DNA from: Bacteroidaceae bacterium
GTDB lineage: Bacteria; Bacteroidota; Bacteroidia; Bacteroidales; Bacteroidaceae
DNA length: 40,468 nucleotides
Reading direction: 5' to 3'
Assembly: GCA_024398475.1 (NCBI GenBank)
Contig: JAKSJB010000018.1
Span: forward strand, 1-40,468
The notes beneath the pieces are model-generated. The model saw only the letters and a program-made list of their open reading frames with translations, had not been told where the DNA came from and searched no databases. Numbering within the stretch: the first letter of the stretch is position 1; the number at the start of each line of letters is the position of its first letter. Both the position numbers and the translations under genes were made by a program. This document shows positions 9,190 to 17,659 of the stretch, piece by piece.

Positions 9190-10905
9190 TTACTTCTTGA
9201 ATGAATCGTCGAGGATGTAGGCTGGGTTCTGGCTCAACTGGGTGTTGACTTTCAGTTCCTGGCGGTTGTATGGGAAGTAGAGGGCATCGGCTGATGAGAG
9301 CTTGATGCGGATCTGACTTGAGTTTTCCTCGAATTTTGGCAATACTTTCTGAATCATTCGGTTGTTGTCGCCTTCACGACGGCAAAGCCTTACGAAATCG
9401 AACCAACGCTTGCCTTCAAACATGAATTCACGCTGACGTTCATCGAAGATCAGGTCTTCCATGGTGATGCGGGAACCTGAATAGTCGCCGTACACGAGGG
9501 TGTCAACGGTTGAGATTCGCTTGTTGTTTGCTCGCTTCCAGATGGCGCTGACGCATGAGAATGCCTTGCGGTAGTGCTGGGTCTGTTCGGCTGAGATTGT
9601 GTCGGTTGGTACTATGTTGCCGGCGAGTTCTACTTCGGCTTCTGCCTTCATGAGAAGTACATCGCTGAAACGGTAGATTATCCAGTTTGCCATGTTTTCA
9701 TCGTTGGATGAATGGTTTACTGTCGGTGCTGCTCCGGTTGTTGTGGATGTACGGAAGGATACGTCTTCGTATACGTATTTTGTTATATATACCTTGCTTG
9801 ACTCTTCTCTCATGTTTTCAAGAAAACGGCAGTCGGTCTTCTTGAAGTATGTGTTGTTGCCACTGATGGCTTCATTGATGAGATATGATGGGGCTGCAAT
9901 CTGTCCGGCTGTGTTGGAGGTACTTCCGTAGAAATTGCCTACGGAGGAGTTGCTTACGGACTGACGCTCGATGAAGTTTAGTTCAAAGATGCTTTCGAGG
10001 GAATTGCCTTTTCCGAATATCTCGTTGTAGGTGTTGCCTGCATTGGTGCTTCCTGACGGACATTCGCTGATGAGGGGGTATTCTCCGTAGAGCTCGAGGG
10101 TCATGCTGGATGGATTTTCTTCCAACTCTTCGTCATAGATTTCCTTCATGTGACTGATGACCTTGTCGCAGTTGTCGATACATGCCTGGTAGTTGCCTTT
10201 CCAGAGGTAGAGGTCGGCAAGGAGGGAGTATGCTGCCCAACGGGTGATGCGGGTGGTGTTCTCTATGCTTTTTTCTCCGTAGGAACGTACTGCATTTTCC
10301 TTTACTGCCTCTACGTCGGTGATAAGGCTGTCGAGTATGGCATCGAACTTTGTGGCTGGTGCCATGAATTCGATGTTGTCATCGATGGATGGCTCTGTCA
10401 CATAGGGTACGTCGCGATATGCTCGAATAAGATAGAAATAGCAGAGGGCACGGAGTACTGTCACTTCTGCCATGGTGGCACGGAGTTCGGAGTCCGTGAA
10501 GTTTGGGTCTATCTTGTTTACTTCGGGGGCATAATGCAATACTGTGTTGCATCGGTTGATGCATTGGTAAAAACAGTCCCACTTGGTATAGGAATTGGTT
10601 TCCAGAATGTTTTCCTTCAATATCTGAAGGATATCGTTGGGGGTACCGGATCCGTTGGTCATGTTGTCGCTTCGGAGTTCGCCCCATACTATCATTCTGC
10701 TGATGCAGTCGGAATTTTCCAGTTGGGCGTAACATCCATTTACTACGCTGTAAACGTCGGCTTCCTCTGTCCAGAAGTTCTCCAACACGATGTCGTTGGT
10801 CGGAGTGATGCTCAGGAAGTCCTCACACGAAGTAAATGACAAAGCCAACATCAAGGCAGATATGCTTCCCAGTACTTTCTTTGTACATGAATATATTGTC
10901 TTCAT
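9190..10905 (-). CDS. SusD/RagB-family outer-membrane lipoprotein (first pair)
   Basis: SusD-type lipoprotein of 571 residues, the presumed lid partner of the SusC encoded 39 bp upstream. Signal peptide with lipobox Cys27 (ALSFTSCEDFL). Typical family segments are visible: the N-terminal DFLSITPTNDIVLENFWTEEADVYSVVNGCY, the helix TVLRALCYFYLIRAYRDVPYVTEP (about 140-165), RFSDVLLMKAEAEVELAG (about 410) and the C-terminal FDERQREFMFEGKRWFDFVRLCR. Length is normal. This protein matches the SusD consensus better than the second SusD of the operon, suggesting the pairs are not a recent tandem duplication. Ligand unknown. Confidence 0.95.
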   Translation of the reverse strand: MKTIYSCTKKVLGSISALMLALSFTSCEDFLSITPTNDIVLENFWTEEADVYSVVNGCYAQLENSDCISRMIVWGELRSDNMTNGSGTPNDILQILKENILETNSYTKWDCFYQCINRCNTVLHYAPEVNKIDPNFTDSELRATMAEVTVLRALCYFYLIRAYRDVPYVTEPSIDDNIEFMAPATKFDAILDSLITDVEAVKENAVRSYGEKSIENTTRITRWAAYSLLADLYLWKGNYQACIDNCDKVISHMKEIYDEELEENPSSMTLELYGEYPLISECPSGSTNAGNTYNEIFGKGNSLESIFELNFIERQSVSNSSVGNFYGSTSNTAGQIAAPSYLINEAISGNNTYFKKTDCRFLENMREESSKVYITKYVYEDVSFRTSTTTGAAPTVNHSSNDENMANWIIYRFSDVLLMKAEAEVELAGNIVPTDTISAEQTQHYRKAFSCVSAIWKRANNKRISTVDTLVYGDYSGSRITMEDLIFDERQREFMFEGKRWFDFVRLCRREGDNNRMIQKVLPKFEENSSQIRIKLSSADALYFPYNRQELKVNTQLSQNPAYILDDSFKK

Positions 10906-10944
10906 AATGTTTTTTGCTTTTTGTGATTTACGATTTTTTGATTA

Positions 10945-13900
10945 TCAGAATTGAATGTTGAGACGGAGTGTGTATGTGCGTGGACGTGGGGTACGGGCGT
11001 TGTCCATTGCTACGTTTCCACGACTTGGCATTACTTCCGGTTCACATCCTGAGTAGTTGGTCAGACAGAAGAGGTTCTTGGCTGTGAGGGAAAGGTTGAT
11101 GTTTCCGATGCCGAACTGCTTCAGACTCTTTGGATCGAATGAGTATGACAACTGGGTGTAGTTGAGGCGGATGAATGATCCGTCTTCTACGAAGCGGTCG
11201 CTTCCGAGATAGTTGTAGCCGTCTTGGTAGAGGGCACGTGGAATTGGTGCGATGTCACCTTCTACACGCCAGCGCCAGTTGACTGCCGTACTCTGGTTGT
11301 TGTTGTTGTACATTGATTCTGCGTTCATGCGGGCTCCGTTGACAATCTTGTTGCCGTAACGGAAGTTGAACTGGTTGTTCCATGTCCAACGTCCCCACTG
11401 AAGACGGAATCCACATCCTCCGGTAATCTTAGGGAGTGAGCTTCCGAGATATACGATATCGAGTTCGTTGATGTTTCCGTCATGGTTGATGTCTTCGTAC
11501 TTGGCATCACCACCCTTGAACTCGTAGATTCTTGTGTTGTCGTTGTTGTTGTAGCAGAATACCATAGGTACTGTAAGTCCGTACTTGTCGACGATGACAT
11601 TGCCTTCGGCATCGCGTGCTACTGGTGCGTCTGGTCCGCTTACGCCTGGTATTTCTGTTGGTGAGTACTTGGAATACTGATATACGCCCTTGTAGCGGAA
11701 TCCGTAGATGGAACCGTATGGGTTATAGAGCTGTACTCGGCTGAGGTAGGATCCGTTGCTGCGGCTGAACTCGCCGTTCATGTTGGCAAGGACTGTTGGG
11801 TCCATGGATGTGAGTTCGTTGCGGTTGTTGGCAAAGGATACGTTGAAACTTGCGCTGAACTTACCCTTCTTGATAATCTGGTTGGCATTGATGTTGAATT
11901 CCCAACCGTTGTTGCGCATGCTTCCGAGGTTCTGCAATGAGAGTGCTGAGAATCCTGTGCTTGATGAAATTGCACGGTTTGGCATCTTCAGCTTGGATGA
12001 ACTCTGGGTATAGATGTTGACGTCTCCGGTGAGCTTGTTGTCGAAGAGTCCGAAGTCGAATCCGATGTTCCATGACTGCTGTTCCTCCCACTGAAGGTTG
12101 CTCAGACGGATGTTGGCTGGATAGATACTTCCGTTGTCGTTGTAACTTGTGCCGTTTGAGTACTTTGAATAGTAGAGGTATTCACTTCCTGGTGCACGAC
12201 CTGAGATACCCCATCCTGGACGGATGGACAGCATGTTGAGCCAACGGAGTTTTTCCATCCATGGTTCGTCGGTGATGTTCCAACGGAGACTGACTGCCGG
12301 GAAGTTACCCCAACGGTTGTCGTCACCGAACTGGGTGCTTCCGTCGCGTGAGAGTGTGAAGTCGGCGATGTACTTGCCCTTATATGCATAGTGGGCGGAG
12401 AACAGCATGTAGATGCTGCGCCACTGACCTGTGCCTGTGGACATGTTGTTGATGATACCGTCGGCTGTGGTACTTGTGATGGTGCCGTGTGGAAGTCCGT
12501 AGATGGAGTTGTCCTGACTCTTACTGTTTCCGTCGGTCAGCTGGAACTGCAGCATGCTCTGGAACTTGTGGTCTTCATTGTTGAAATGTGGAATGAAGGT
12601 GAGTCGGTGGGTTGTGGTCACGGCTGTACTCTTGTTGCTGGATGCTGATGACTTGTTGTTGTCGGATGAATTCCAGCCTGATGTGACGAGACTTGATGGG
12701 TAGAAGGAATCATCGTACTTGTTGAAGATGTTGAAGATGATCTTTCCTTCGTAGTTCAACTGTGTCTGGTCTTCTTCGAAGCCGAGCAGCTTATAGTTGA
12801 GCTTGAACTCTGGCGTGATGGTGTAGGATGACTGTTCCTTGGATGCTTCGTAGGCAAGTGCGATTGGGTTGACCAAATTGTACTGCGAATTACGGAGTTC
12901 TGTTGAACAGTCGCCGAGCATATGATAATAATAAGGTGTGTCATTACCGTTTGCGTCCTGTTCGTAGATGCTGAGGTTTGGCATCTTCTGGTAGGCTGTG
13001 CTCAACAGGTCACCGTAGTTCATCTCGTTGTCGGTGTATACGAAGTTGAAGTTGGTGGTTACGTTGATGCGGTTGCTGACGAAGTAGTCGAATGCTACGC
13101 GTGTGGAGAATCGCTGGAGCTTCTGGGCGATGATGGAACCTGTCTGGTGGTCATAGCCTGCACTGACACGGAACTGTGCCTTTTCTCCACCTCCGGTGAG
13201 GGAGATGCTGTGCTGCTGCATGAGACCGTTGGTCTTTACTGCCTTCATCCAGTCGGTATTGTTGTTGTACTGTTCGTATTCAGAGAATGATGGATCGTAG
13301 TTGAACTCGATGATGTCGGATGCTGCGTCACTCAGTTTTGGATTGAAGTAGGCTTCCTTCATGAGCATGGTGTACTGGTCTCCGTTGAGCATGCGCATTC
13401 CGTCGGGCTGGTGGGTGAGTTCGGCACTGTAGGAGTACTGTACTCTGGTCTTTCCACGCTGACCGCGCTTGGTGCGGATTTCGATTACACCGTTTCCTCC
13501 TCGTGAACCCCAGATGGCTGTTCCGGCTGCATCCTTGATGACTGTGATGCTCTGGATATCGTTAGGGTTGACGTTGAGCAATTCTGCAAACTGGTCTTCT
13601 GTGGCGTTGTTGTAGTCGAATCCGTTCTTGTAGTCGGATTCAAATACGTTTCCGTCGACTACGATGAGTGGTTCGCTGTTGCTGAAGATACTGCTGACAC
13701 CACGCAGACGCATTGTTGTTCCGGCTCCGAGGTTTCCGGAATTGGCGATGATGTCGAGACCGGAGATACGACCTTGGAGTGCTTCGTCTACAGTTGTCAT
13801 GGATAGTCCTTCGAACTCTTTCATGTCGATTGTCTGACTTGCCATTGAGAGTTCTCGTTCAGGTATTGCAAGTCCTCCCATTGCAGGGGTTATCTTGGAT

Positions 13901-14277
13901 GCCTTCACTACGACTTCCTTGATCTGTGTGTTGCTGCGGAGACGTATCTTGTAGGTGGTTCCCTTGATTGGAATTATCTGTGTTTCATATCCTACGTAGG
14001 ATACGCGGAGCTTGTCCTTTGGATTGTTGATGCGGAATGAGAAGTTACCGTTGATATCTGTAACTCCATGTGCTACGATACGGTTGGCTGCATCTATTTC
14101 CACGACGTTTACCATCATCAGTCCTTCGATGTCGTCGCTCACGTTACCGCTGATCATGTCGCCTGCCTTCTGGGCACGGAGTGATGATACGGATAACAGC
14201 ATCAGCATGATGCAAAGGATTGACTTTCGGCTATTGATTGTACTTAGCATATTGTACATTATTGATTTGTGTTTCAT
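10945..14277 (-). CDS. SusC/RagA-family TonB-dependent outer-membrane transporter (first pair)
   Basis: TonB-dependent transporter of 1110 residues. The start at 14277 overlaps the upstream FAS1 stop codon by 4 bp (ATGA), which supports it, although the signal peptide proper may begin at a Met a few codons in (hydrophobic SILCIMLMLLSVSSLRAQ). A carboxypeptidase-regulatory-like domain (about 38-118, VSYVGYETQIIPIKG) is followed by the linker IKEVVVKASK, which resembles the usual TonB-box region. The plug domain (about 150-275) has LQGRISGLDI, SEPLIVVDGNVF and ITVIKDAAGTAIWGSRGGNGVIEI, and the barrel runs to the terminal YTLRLNIQF. It is a canonical SusC and is translationally coupled to the four-repeat FAS1 gene, suggesting the FAS1 protein works with this transporter. 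Confidence 0.96.
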   Translation of the reverse strand: MKHKSIMYNMLSTINSRKSILCIMLMLLSVSSLRAQKAGDMISGNVSDDIEGLMMVNVVEIDAANRIVAHGVTDINGNFSFRINNPKDKLRVSYVGYETQIIPIKGTTYKIRLRSNTQIKEVVVKASKITPAMGGLAIPERELSMASQTIDMKEFEGLSMTTVDEALQGRISGLDIIANSGNLGAGTTMRLRGVSSIFSNSEPLIVVDGNVFESDYKNGFDYNNATEDQFAELLNVNPNDIQSITVIKDAAGTAIWGSRGGNGVIEIRTKRGQRGKTRVQYSYSAELTHQPDGMRMLNGDQYTMLMKEAYFNPKLSDAASDIIEFNYDPSFSEYEQYNNNTDWMKAVKTNGLMQQHSISLTGGGEKAQFRVSAGYDHQTGSIIAQKLQRFSTRVAFDYFVSNRINVTTNFNFVYTDNEMNYGDLLSTAYQKMPNLSIYEQDANGNDTPYYYHMLGDCSTELRNSQYNLVNPIALAYEASKEQSSYTITPEFKLNYKLLGFEEDQTQLNYEGKIIFNIFNKYDDSFYPSSLVTSGWNSSDNNKSSASSNKSTAVTTTHRLTFIPHFNNEDHKFQSMLQFQLTDGNSKSQDNSIYGLPHGTITSTTADGIINNMSTGTGQWRSIYMLFSAHYAYKGKYIADFTLSRDGSTQFGDDNRWGNFPAVSLRWNITDEPWMEKLRWLNMLSIRPGWGISGRAPGSEYLYYSKYSNGTSYNDNGSIYPANIRLSNLQWEEQQSWNIGFDFGLFDNKLTGDVNIYTQSSSKLKMPNRAISSSTGFSALSLQNLGSMRNNGWEFNINANQIIKKGKFSASFNVSFANNRNELTSMDPTVLANMNGEFSRSNGSYLSRVQLYNPYGSIYGFRYKGVYQYSKYSPTEIPGVSGPDAPVARDAEGNVIVDKYGLTVPMVFCYNNNDNTRIYEFKGGDAKYEDINHDGNINELDIVYLGSSLPKITGGCGFRLQWGRWTWNNQFNFRYGNKIVNGARMNAESMYNNNNQSTAVNWRWRVEGDIAPIPRALYQDGYNYLGSDRFVEDGSFIRLNYTQLSYSFDPKSLKQFGIGNINLSLTAKNLFCLTNYSGCEPEVMPSRGNVAMDNARTPRPRTYTLRLNIQF

Positions 14278-16868
14278 TGCTTGCCTCCTTTCCTGTAATT
14301 GAGTACTCCGTCTATCTGATGTACTACGGCATATGAACTGGTATAGAGCTGGGATGCTTTTGTGGCATCGGCTGCGTCATATTGGTATTCGCGTGCCTGA
14401 AGATTGTAGAGGCCTGGCTTCTTTGTTACGTGACGGGTGTTGCCGGATTCGTCCTTGATGGTTATTCCTGAATTGTCGGCATTGGTTGTCACCTTATAAT
14501 ATGAGAGGTTTTCATCCTCTATCTTATAGGCTGATGTTTCGTAGGTTCCTGAAACATTTCCCTGACCGATGTAGGTTGAGTTGTCCTGTATATGGTACTT
14601 GAGGAACAGTTCTATCTCGTGGGTAAGACTGTCTACTCGGTCGTCATCGCCGTCTTCTTCTGCCTGTGCTACCATATCCCATGTTGGGAGCTTGCCTGCC
14701 TTCTGTTCTGCAGCGATGGCGTCGTTGGTTGGAACGTATACTGTGTACTGGAAGGTGTTGAAGAGGCTGATGTTGTTGCTTGCACATCCGTGCTGGTCGG
14801 TACCGATTACGTGCTTGTTCTCAAGGTACTGGCTGCGTTCGAGCAGTTCCCAGAATGCGCTGAATTCTTCGTGTTCAGCCAGGATGTCGCTTACTGCCTT
14901 GCGGGTTGTCATGATTGGCTCTTCATCGAGGATATAGGTCTTACCGTTACCTTTTCCGTTGGTTTCCTTGGTTTGGTCATATATCTCTGCTACTGCCAAT
15001 TCCTTGTTTCGGTCAATCTGCATTGTTCCCTGTACTGTCATGCCGTGAATTCCTGACTTGGCATTACGTACCCGGATGGTGCTACCGCCCTTGGTTCTGT
15101 AGTATTCGTTTCCGTCTTCTACGTTACCGATTACGATATGTGTGTTGAGGATATCTTCCAGACGGTTTCGTATCTGTTCATAGGATGCTTCGGAGATGGA
15201 GTCTGTGACTTCTCCTTTTTCCGTGTCATAGTTCCAGATACTTGCCCATACGCGCTCCCGGTCGGATATGGCTGTTGGGTCGTAGTGGAAACGGAAGAGT
15301 TGTGTGCTTGTCTTTCCGTATGAACATGGGTCGATGTATTCGAGACATCCCTTGTTGGTTGGAATGAACAGGCTATAGTATGAATTCTGTGAATTGAGGT
15401 ATACGTCGTAGCCGCACTGTTCGATTGCCCAGTTGAATATGCTCATCTTTTCATTGATGAGTGCTGGGAAACTGACTGATACGTATGCTACTGGGTTGAA
15501 GACTACGTTGGTGAGGTATATGGCTCCGTTGCATGCCATCCATACGCTGTCGACATATTCTTCGGCAAGTCCCATGGCATCGTTGGCATCGTCGAGTACT
15601 GTCTCAAACTTGCTTGGTACGGAATTGACCAGGGAGTTGAGCATGTTGACGTTTATCATCTTGGAGATTACCTTGTCGGGCACGTTGTCCCATGTTCCGT
15701 AGTTGTCGCGGAGTACCTTTCCTCCTCCGTTTTCCCAATAGTCCTGAAGGGCCTTGTTGGTTGGTACGAGCATTACTCCCATATTTTCCTGCAATGCTAC
15801 GTTTTCTGCCTTGCCGGCATTGGTCTGGGAGTAGTATTCGTTCCATCCTGGATCGAACTTCAGTTTTCCGTTGACTGCTTCTTCATTTGGAGTCATATTG
15901 AGTTCCAAGCCGTGCTGGCTGCGCTCTGAGAAATATCGCTTCTGGAATACTGAGTCGTAGTTGGTGTTGTACAGACGGTTGTACTCGCGGGTTGCTGTTT
16001 CGTTATAGTATGGAGCACAGTAACGGTCGAGCAACTTGGCATACATGGAGGTCTGTGGCTTGTCGTTGATGAGCTGTGCCATGTTGGTCAGAGGGGTCAT
16101 CACTTCTGCCATGCGATGGATGAATCCGTTGGAACACTTGATGTTCTGTTCTACCATCTTGATTCCGTTTACATAGGCTTCGCCTCGCTGATAGCCTTCT
16201 TCGCCTTCCGATACATTGAACAGGAAGTTGCAGTCATCGACTGTAATGCGCTGGTTTGTGAGGAAGGCATCGATGAAGTGTACCATTGGGGCTGAGGTCA
16301 TATCGGTGAGACAAGGGATTGTCTTGTCTTCATCACGATAGTACTTCCAGAATGGATTGTCTGGCATTACGGTTGGGGACATGACCTGTACGGAGTCGTA
16401 AATTGACGAGGATGTCATACGACGCATACAGTCGCCTTCGATAGGTCCCTGGCTGCTTGAGAGGTAGGCTACCTGACAGGCATTGTTGATCATGCTGCCG
16501 TAGAGGAGCATCTTCTTCTGTGCCAATGACAGATCGCCATAGTTAGTTACACCCCAGGTGTTGTTGCGGTAGAATCGTTCGAATGCTTCGTCATCGGCAA
16601 CGAACAATGTCTTACTACCTGTCTTACCTAACACCTGAGCATAGTTAAGATCGTCTATCAGACGGATGGTATTCTTGAAATTACCTTCGGTCTGTAGATA
16701 ATCATAGATGCTGTTTCCGAGCCATTCAGGATCTTCCTTTCCCAAATCATAGTCCGGAGAACAAGAAGTGACAAGTCCTTCTCCCACTCCCATGAGAGGT
16801 AGTGCCAATGCCAGGAATGGCAGTGCACCTTGACTCAACTTCTTCAGAAATCTTTGATTTTTCTTCAT
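14274..16868 (-). CDS. Four-repeat fasciclin (FAS1) domain lipoprotein, first gene of operon
   Basis: Large lipoprotein of 864 residues with a long N-region and lipobox Cys36 (GLVTSC). Four FAS1-like repeats can be followed by their H1-type strands: TLFVADDEAFERF (about 87-99), VMLVPTNKALQDYW (about 365-378), YSLFIPTNKGCLEYI (about 498-512) and YTVYVPTNDAIAAE (about 710). Closing H2-type segments are SNGFIHRMAEV (246-256), CNGAIYLTNVV (446-456) and YAVVHQIDGVLNY near the C-terminus. FAS1 repeats are adhesion or ligand-contact modules without catalytic residues. The gene is promoter-proximal and its stop overlaps the SusC start by ATGA, so translation of the two is coupled. It may be a surface-exposed docking protein for the SusCD complex. 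The ligand (glycan, glycoprotein or matrix protein) cannot be told. Confidence 0.9.
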   Translation of the reverse strand: MKKNQRFLKKLSQGALPFLALALPLMGVGEGLVTSCSPDYDLGKEDPEWLGNSIYDYLQTEGNFKNTIRLIDDLNYAQVLGKTGSKTLFVADDEAFERFYRNNTWGVTNYGDLSLAQKKMLLYGSMINNACQVAYLSSSQGPIEGDCMRRMTSSSIYDSVQVMSPTVMPDNPFWKYYRDEDKTIPCLTDMTSAPMVHFIDAFLTNQRITVDDCNFLFNVSEGEEGYQRGEAYVNGIKMVEQNIKCSNGFIHRMAEVMTPLTNMAQLINDKPQTSMYAKLLDRYCAPYYNETATREYNRLYNTNYDSVFQKRYFSERSQHGLELNMTPNEEAVNGKLKFDPGWNEYYSQTNAGKAENVALQENMGVMLVPTNKALQDYWENGGGKVLRDNYGTWDNVPDKVISKMINVNMLNSLVNSVPSKFETVLDDANDAMGLAEEYVDSVWMACNGAIYLTNVVFNPVAYVSVSFPALINEKMSIFNWAIEQCGYDVYLNSQNSYYSLFIPTNKGCLEYIDPCSYGKTSTQLFRFHYDPTAISDRERVWASIWNYDTEKGEVTDSISEASYEQIRNRLEDILNTHIVIGNVEDGNEYYRTKGGSTIRVRNAKSGIHGMTVQGTMQIDRNKELAVAEIYDQTKETNGKGNGKTYILDEEPIMTTRKAVSDILAEHEEFSAFWELLERSQYLENKHVIGTDQHGCASNNISLFNTFQYTVYVPTNDAIAAEQKAGKLPTWDMVAQAEEDGDDDRVDSLTHEIELFLKYHIQDNSTYIGQGNVSGTYETSAYKIEDENLSYYKVTTNADNSGITIKDESGNTRHVTKKPGLYNLQAREYQYDAADATKASQLYTSSYAVVHQIDGVLNYRKGGKQ

Positions 16869-17023
16869 AGGATAATTTGATAAATAGTTTAATATTGTTG
16901 TTTAAAAATCTTTTAGTTTCCTGACTTGAATAATTATATGGCAGATGCCTTAAAAACAGTACTGAAACATGCGGTATTTACATTTCATTCTGTCGTATTA
17001 AGTACACGCGCATTTTTACGTTG
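16869..17023 (-). other. 5' leader of the FAS1-SusCD operon
   Basis: About 150 nt lies between the predicted promoter and the first start codon. It is AT-rich and I found no convincing riboswitch-like or attenuator structure. Its length leaves room for post-transcriptional control. Confidence 0.4.
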
Positions 17024-17055
17024 CAAAGATAAGGCAAAGAAGAGATTCACGCAAA
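17024..17055 (-). promoter_or_regulatory. Promoter of the FAS1-SusCD operon
   Basis: On the minus strand a -33 box TTTG (17055-17052) is followed after 20 bp by a -7 box TATCTTTG (17031-17024). This fits the Bacteroidetes primary sigma consensus (TTTG, 19-21 bp, TAnnTTTG) exactly. Transcription would start near 17017. No ECF sigma or HTCS binding site was recognised. Confidence 0.75.
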
Positions 17056-17276
17056 GGTATCTATTTATATTTTTTTAACTCAAATTACAATTTTTTGCCT
17101 ATATGTTTCATATAATATATTGTGACGGATTTTTTCGATGAATTCGTGCATTTCTCCGTTCTGACTTTATGGAAATCCTTCCGTTCCATAAACAAAGGCG
17201 CAGAGAGACCATGAATATGTACTGGAAAAAGAAGGCAAAAATCAATTGTTCATTTTTCTATTTGAAAAAAACTCTG

Positions 17277-17284
17277 TATCTTTG
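17277..17284 (+). promoter_or_regulatory. -7 box upstream of the porW repeat leader
   Basis: TATCTTTG matches the Bacteroidetes -7 consensus TAnnTTTG. At the expected 20-bp distance the -33 tetramer is TTTT (17253-17256), a three-of-four match. I see no other TAnnTTTG box on the plus strand before the porW start, so a transcript from about 17291 would carry the whole repeat block in a leader of some 370 nt. Confidence 0.5.
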
Positions 17285-17303
17285 CAGAAAGAAAAGACGA
17301 CGA

Positions 17304-17431
17304 GTCTACGAGTCAACAAGTCAACAAGTCTACGAGTCTACGAGTCAACAAGTCAACAAGTCAACAAGTCTACGAGTCAACAAGTCTACGAGTCAACAAG
17401 TCAACAAGTCTACGAGTCTACGAGTCTACGA
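17304..17431 (+). repeat. Tandem octamer repeat, 16 units in two variants
   Basis: Sixteen uninterrupted 8-bp units occur in only two forms, GTCTACGA (T) and GTCAACAA (A). The order is T A A T T A A A T A T A A T T T. The two differing positions (4 and 7) always change together, so each unit is a pure type; this points to unit-wise slippage or conversion rather than point mutation. Similar repeats give spurious Ser/Thr/Gln-rich ORFs in other Bacteroidetes annotations (recollection). The array lies between a -7 box and the porW start. Confidence 0.9.
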
Positions 17432-17480
17432 GAGTTCGAATTTTCGATGATTCGAGGATTCGATGATTCGAGTTTTCGAG
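17432..17480 (+). repeat. TTCGA-rich degenerate repeat
   Basis: Directly after the octamer array come several variants of an 8-9 bp word such as GATTCGAG, TTTTCGA and GATTCGAT. It resembles the centre of the inverted repeat at 7020-7118, so the two may belong to one dispersed repeat family. Confidence 0.55.
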
Positions 17481-17502
17481 AGTCCAAGTCACCGCGCAGC
17501 CT

Positions 17503-17544
17503 TTTGCGTTTGCGTTTGGGTTTGCGTTCGCTTTTGCGTCTGCG
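17503..17544 (+). repeat. TTTGCG hexamer repeat, seven units
   Basis: Seven consecutive hexamers: four exact TTTGCG and three one- or two-base variants (TTTGGG, TTCGCT, TCTGCG). This third microsatellite-like block in the porW upstream region is independent in period from the octamers. Confidence 0.75.
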
Positions 17545-17659
17545 TTACCTGCCAATGGCATTTTTACTTCAAAAGTCGGTTGGTAGATAATAAAATATAA
17601 TTTTATTCGTTATTATTACTATATCAAGAATTAAAAGAGTACAAGGGTATATAAGGAAG
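17545..17659. other. Spacer before porW
   Basis: AT-rich spacer with no ORF and no TAnnTTTG promoter box. A purine-rich stretch (AAGGAAG, about 17653-17659) lies directly before the ATG and may help start selection. Confidence 0.35.

Noticed and set aside
465..16868. Polysaccharide utilisation locus in the strict sense
   Set aside because: SusCD pairs are present, but no carbohydrate-active enzyme or regulator is in the operon; the GH127/GH146-type gene is on the other strand about 5 kb away with its own promoter.
17304..17431. CRISPR array
   Set aside because: Units are 8 bp and contiguous, with no spacers and no cas genes.
17169..17590. Ser/Thr/Gln/Val-rich ORFs across the octamer array
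   Set aside because: Two frames are open only because of the 8-bp repeat; they lack a credible start, and protein composition simply mirrors the DNA repeat.
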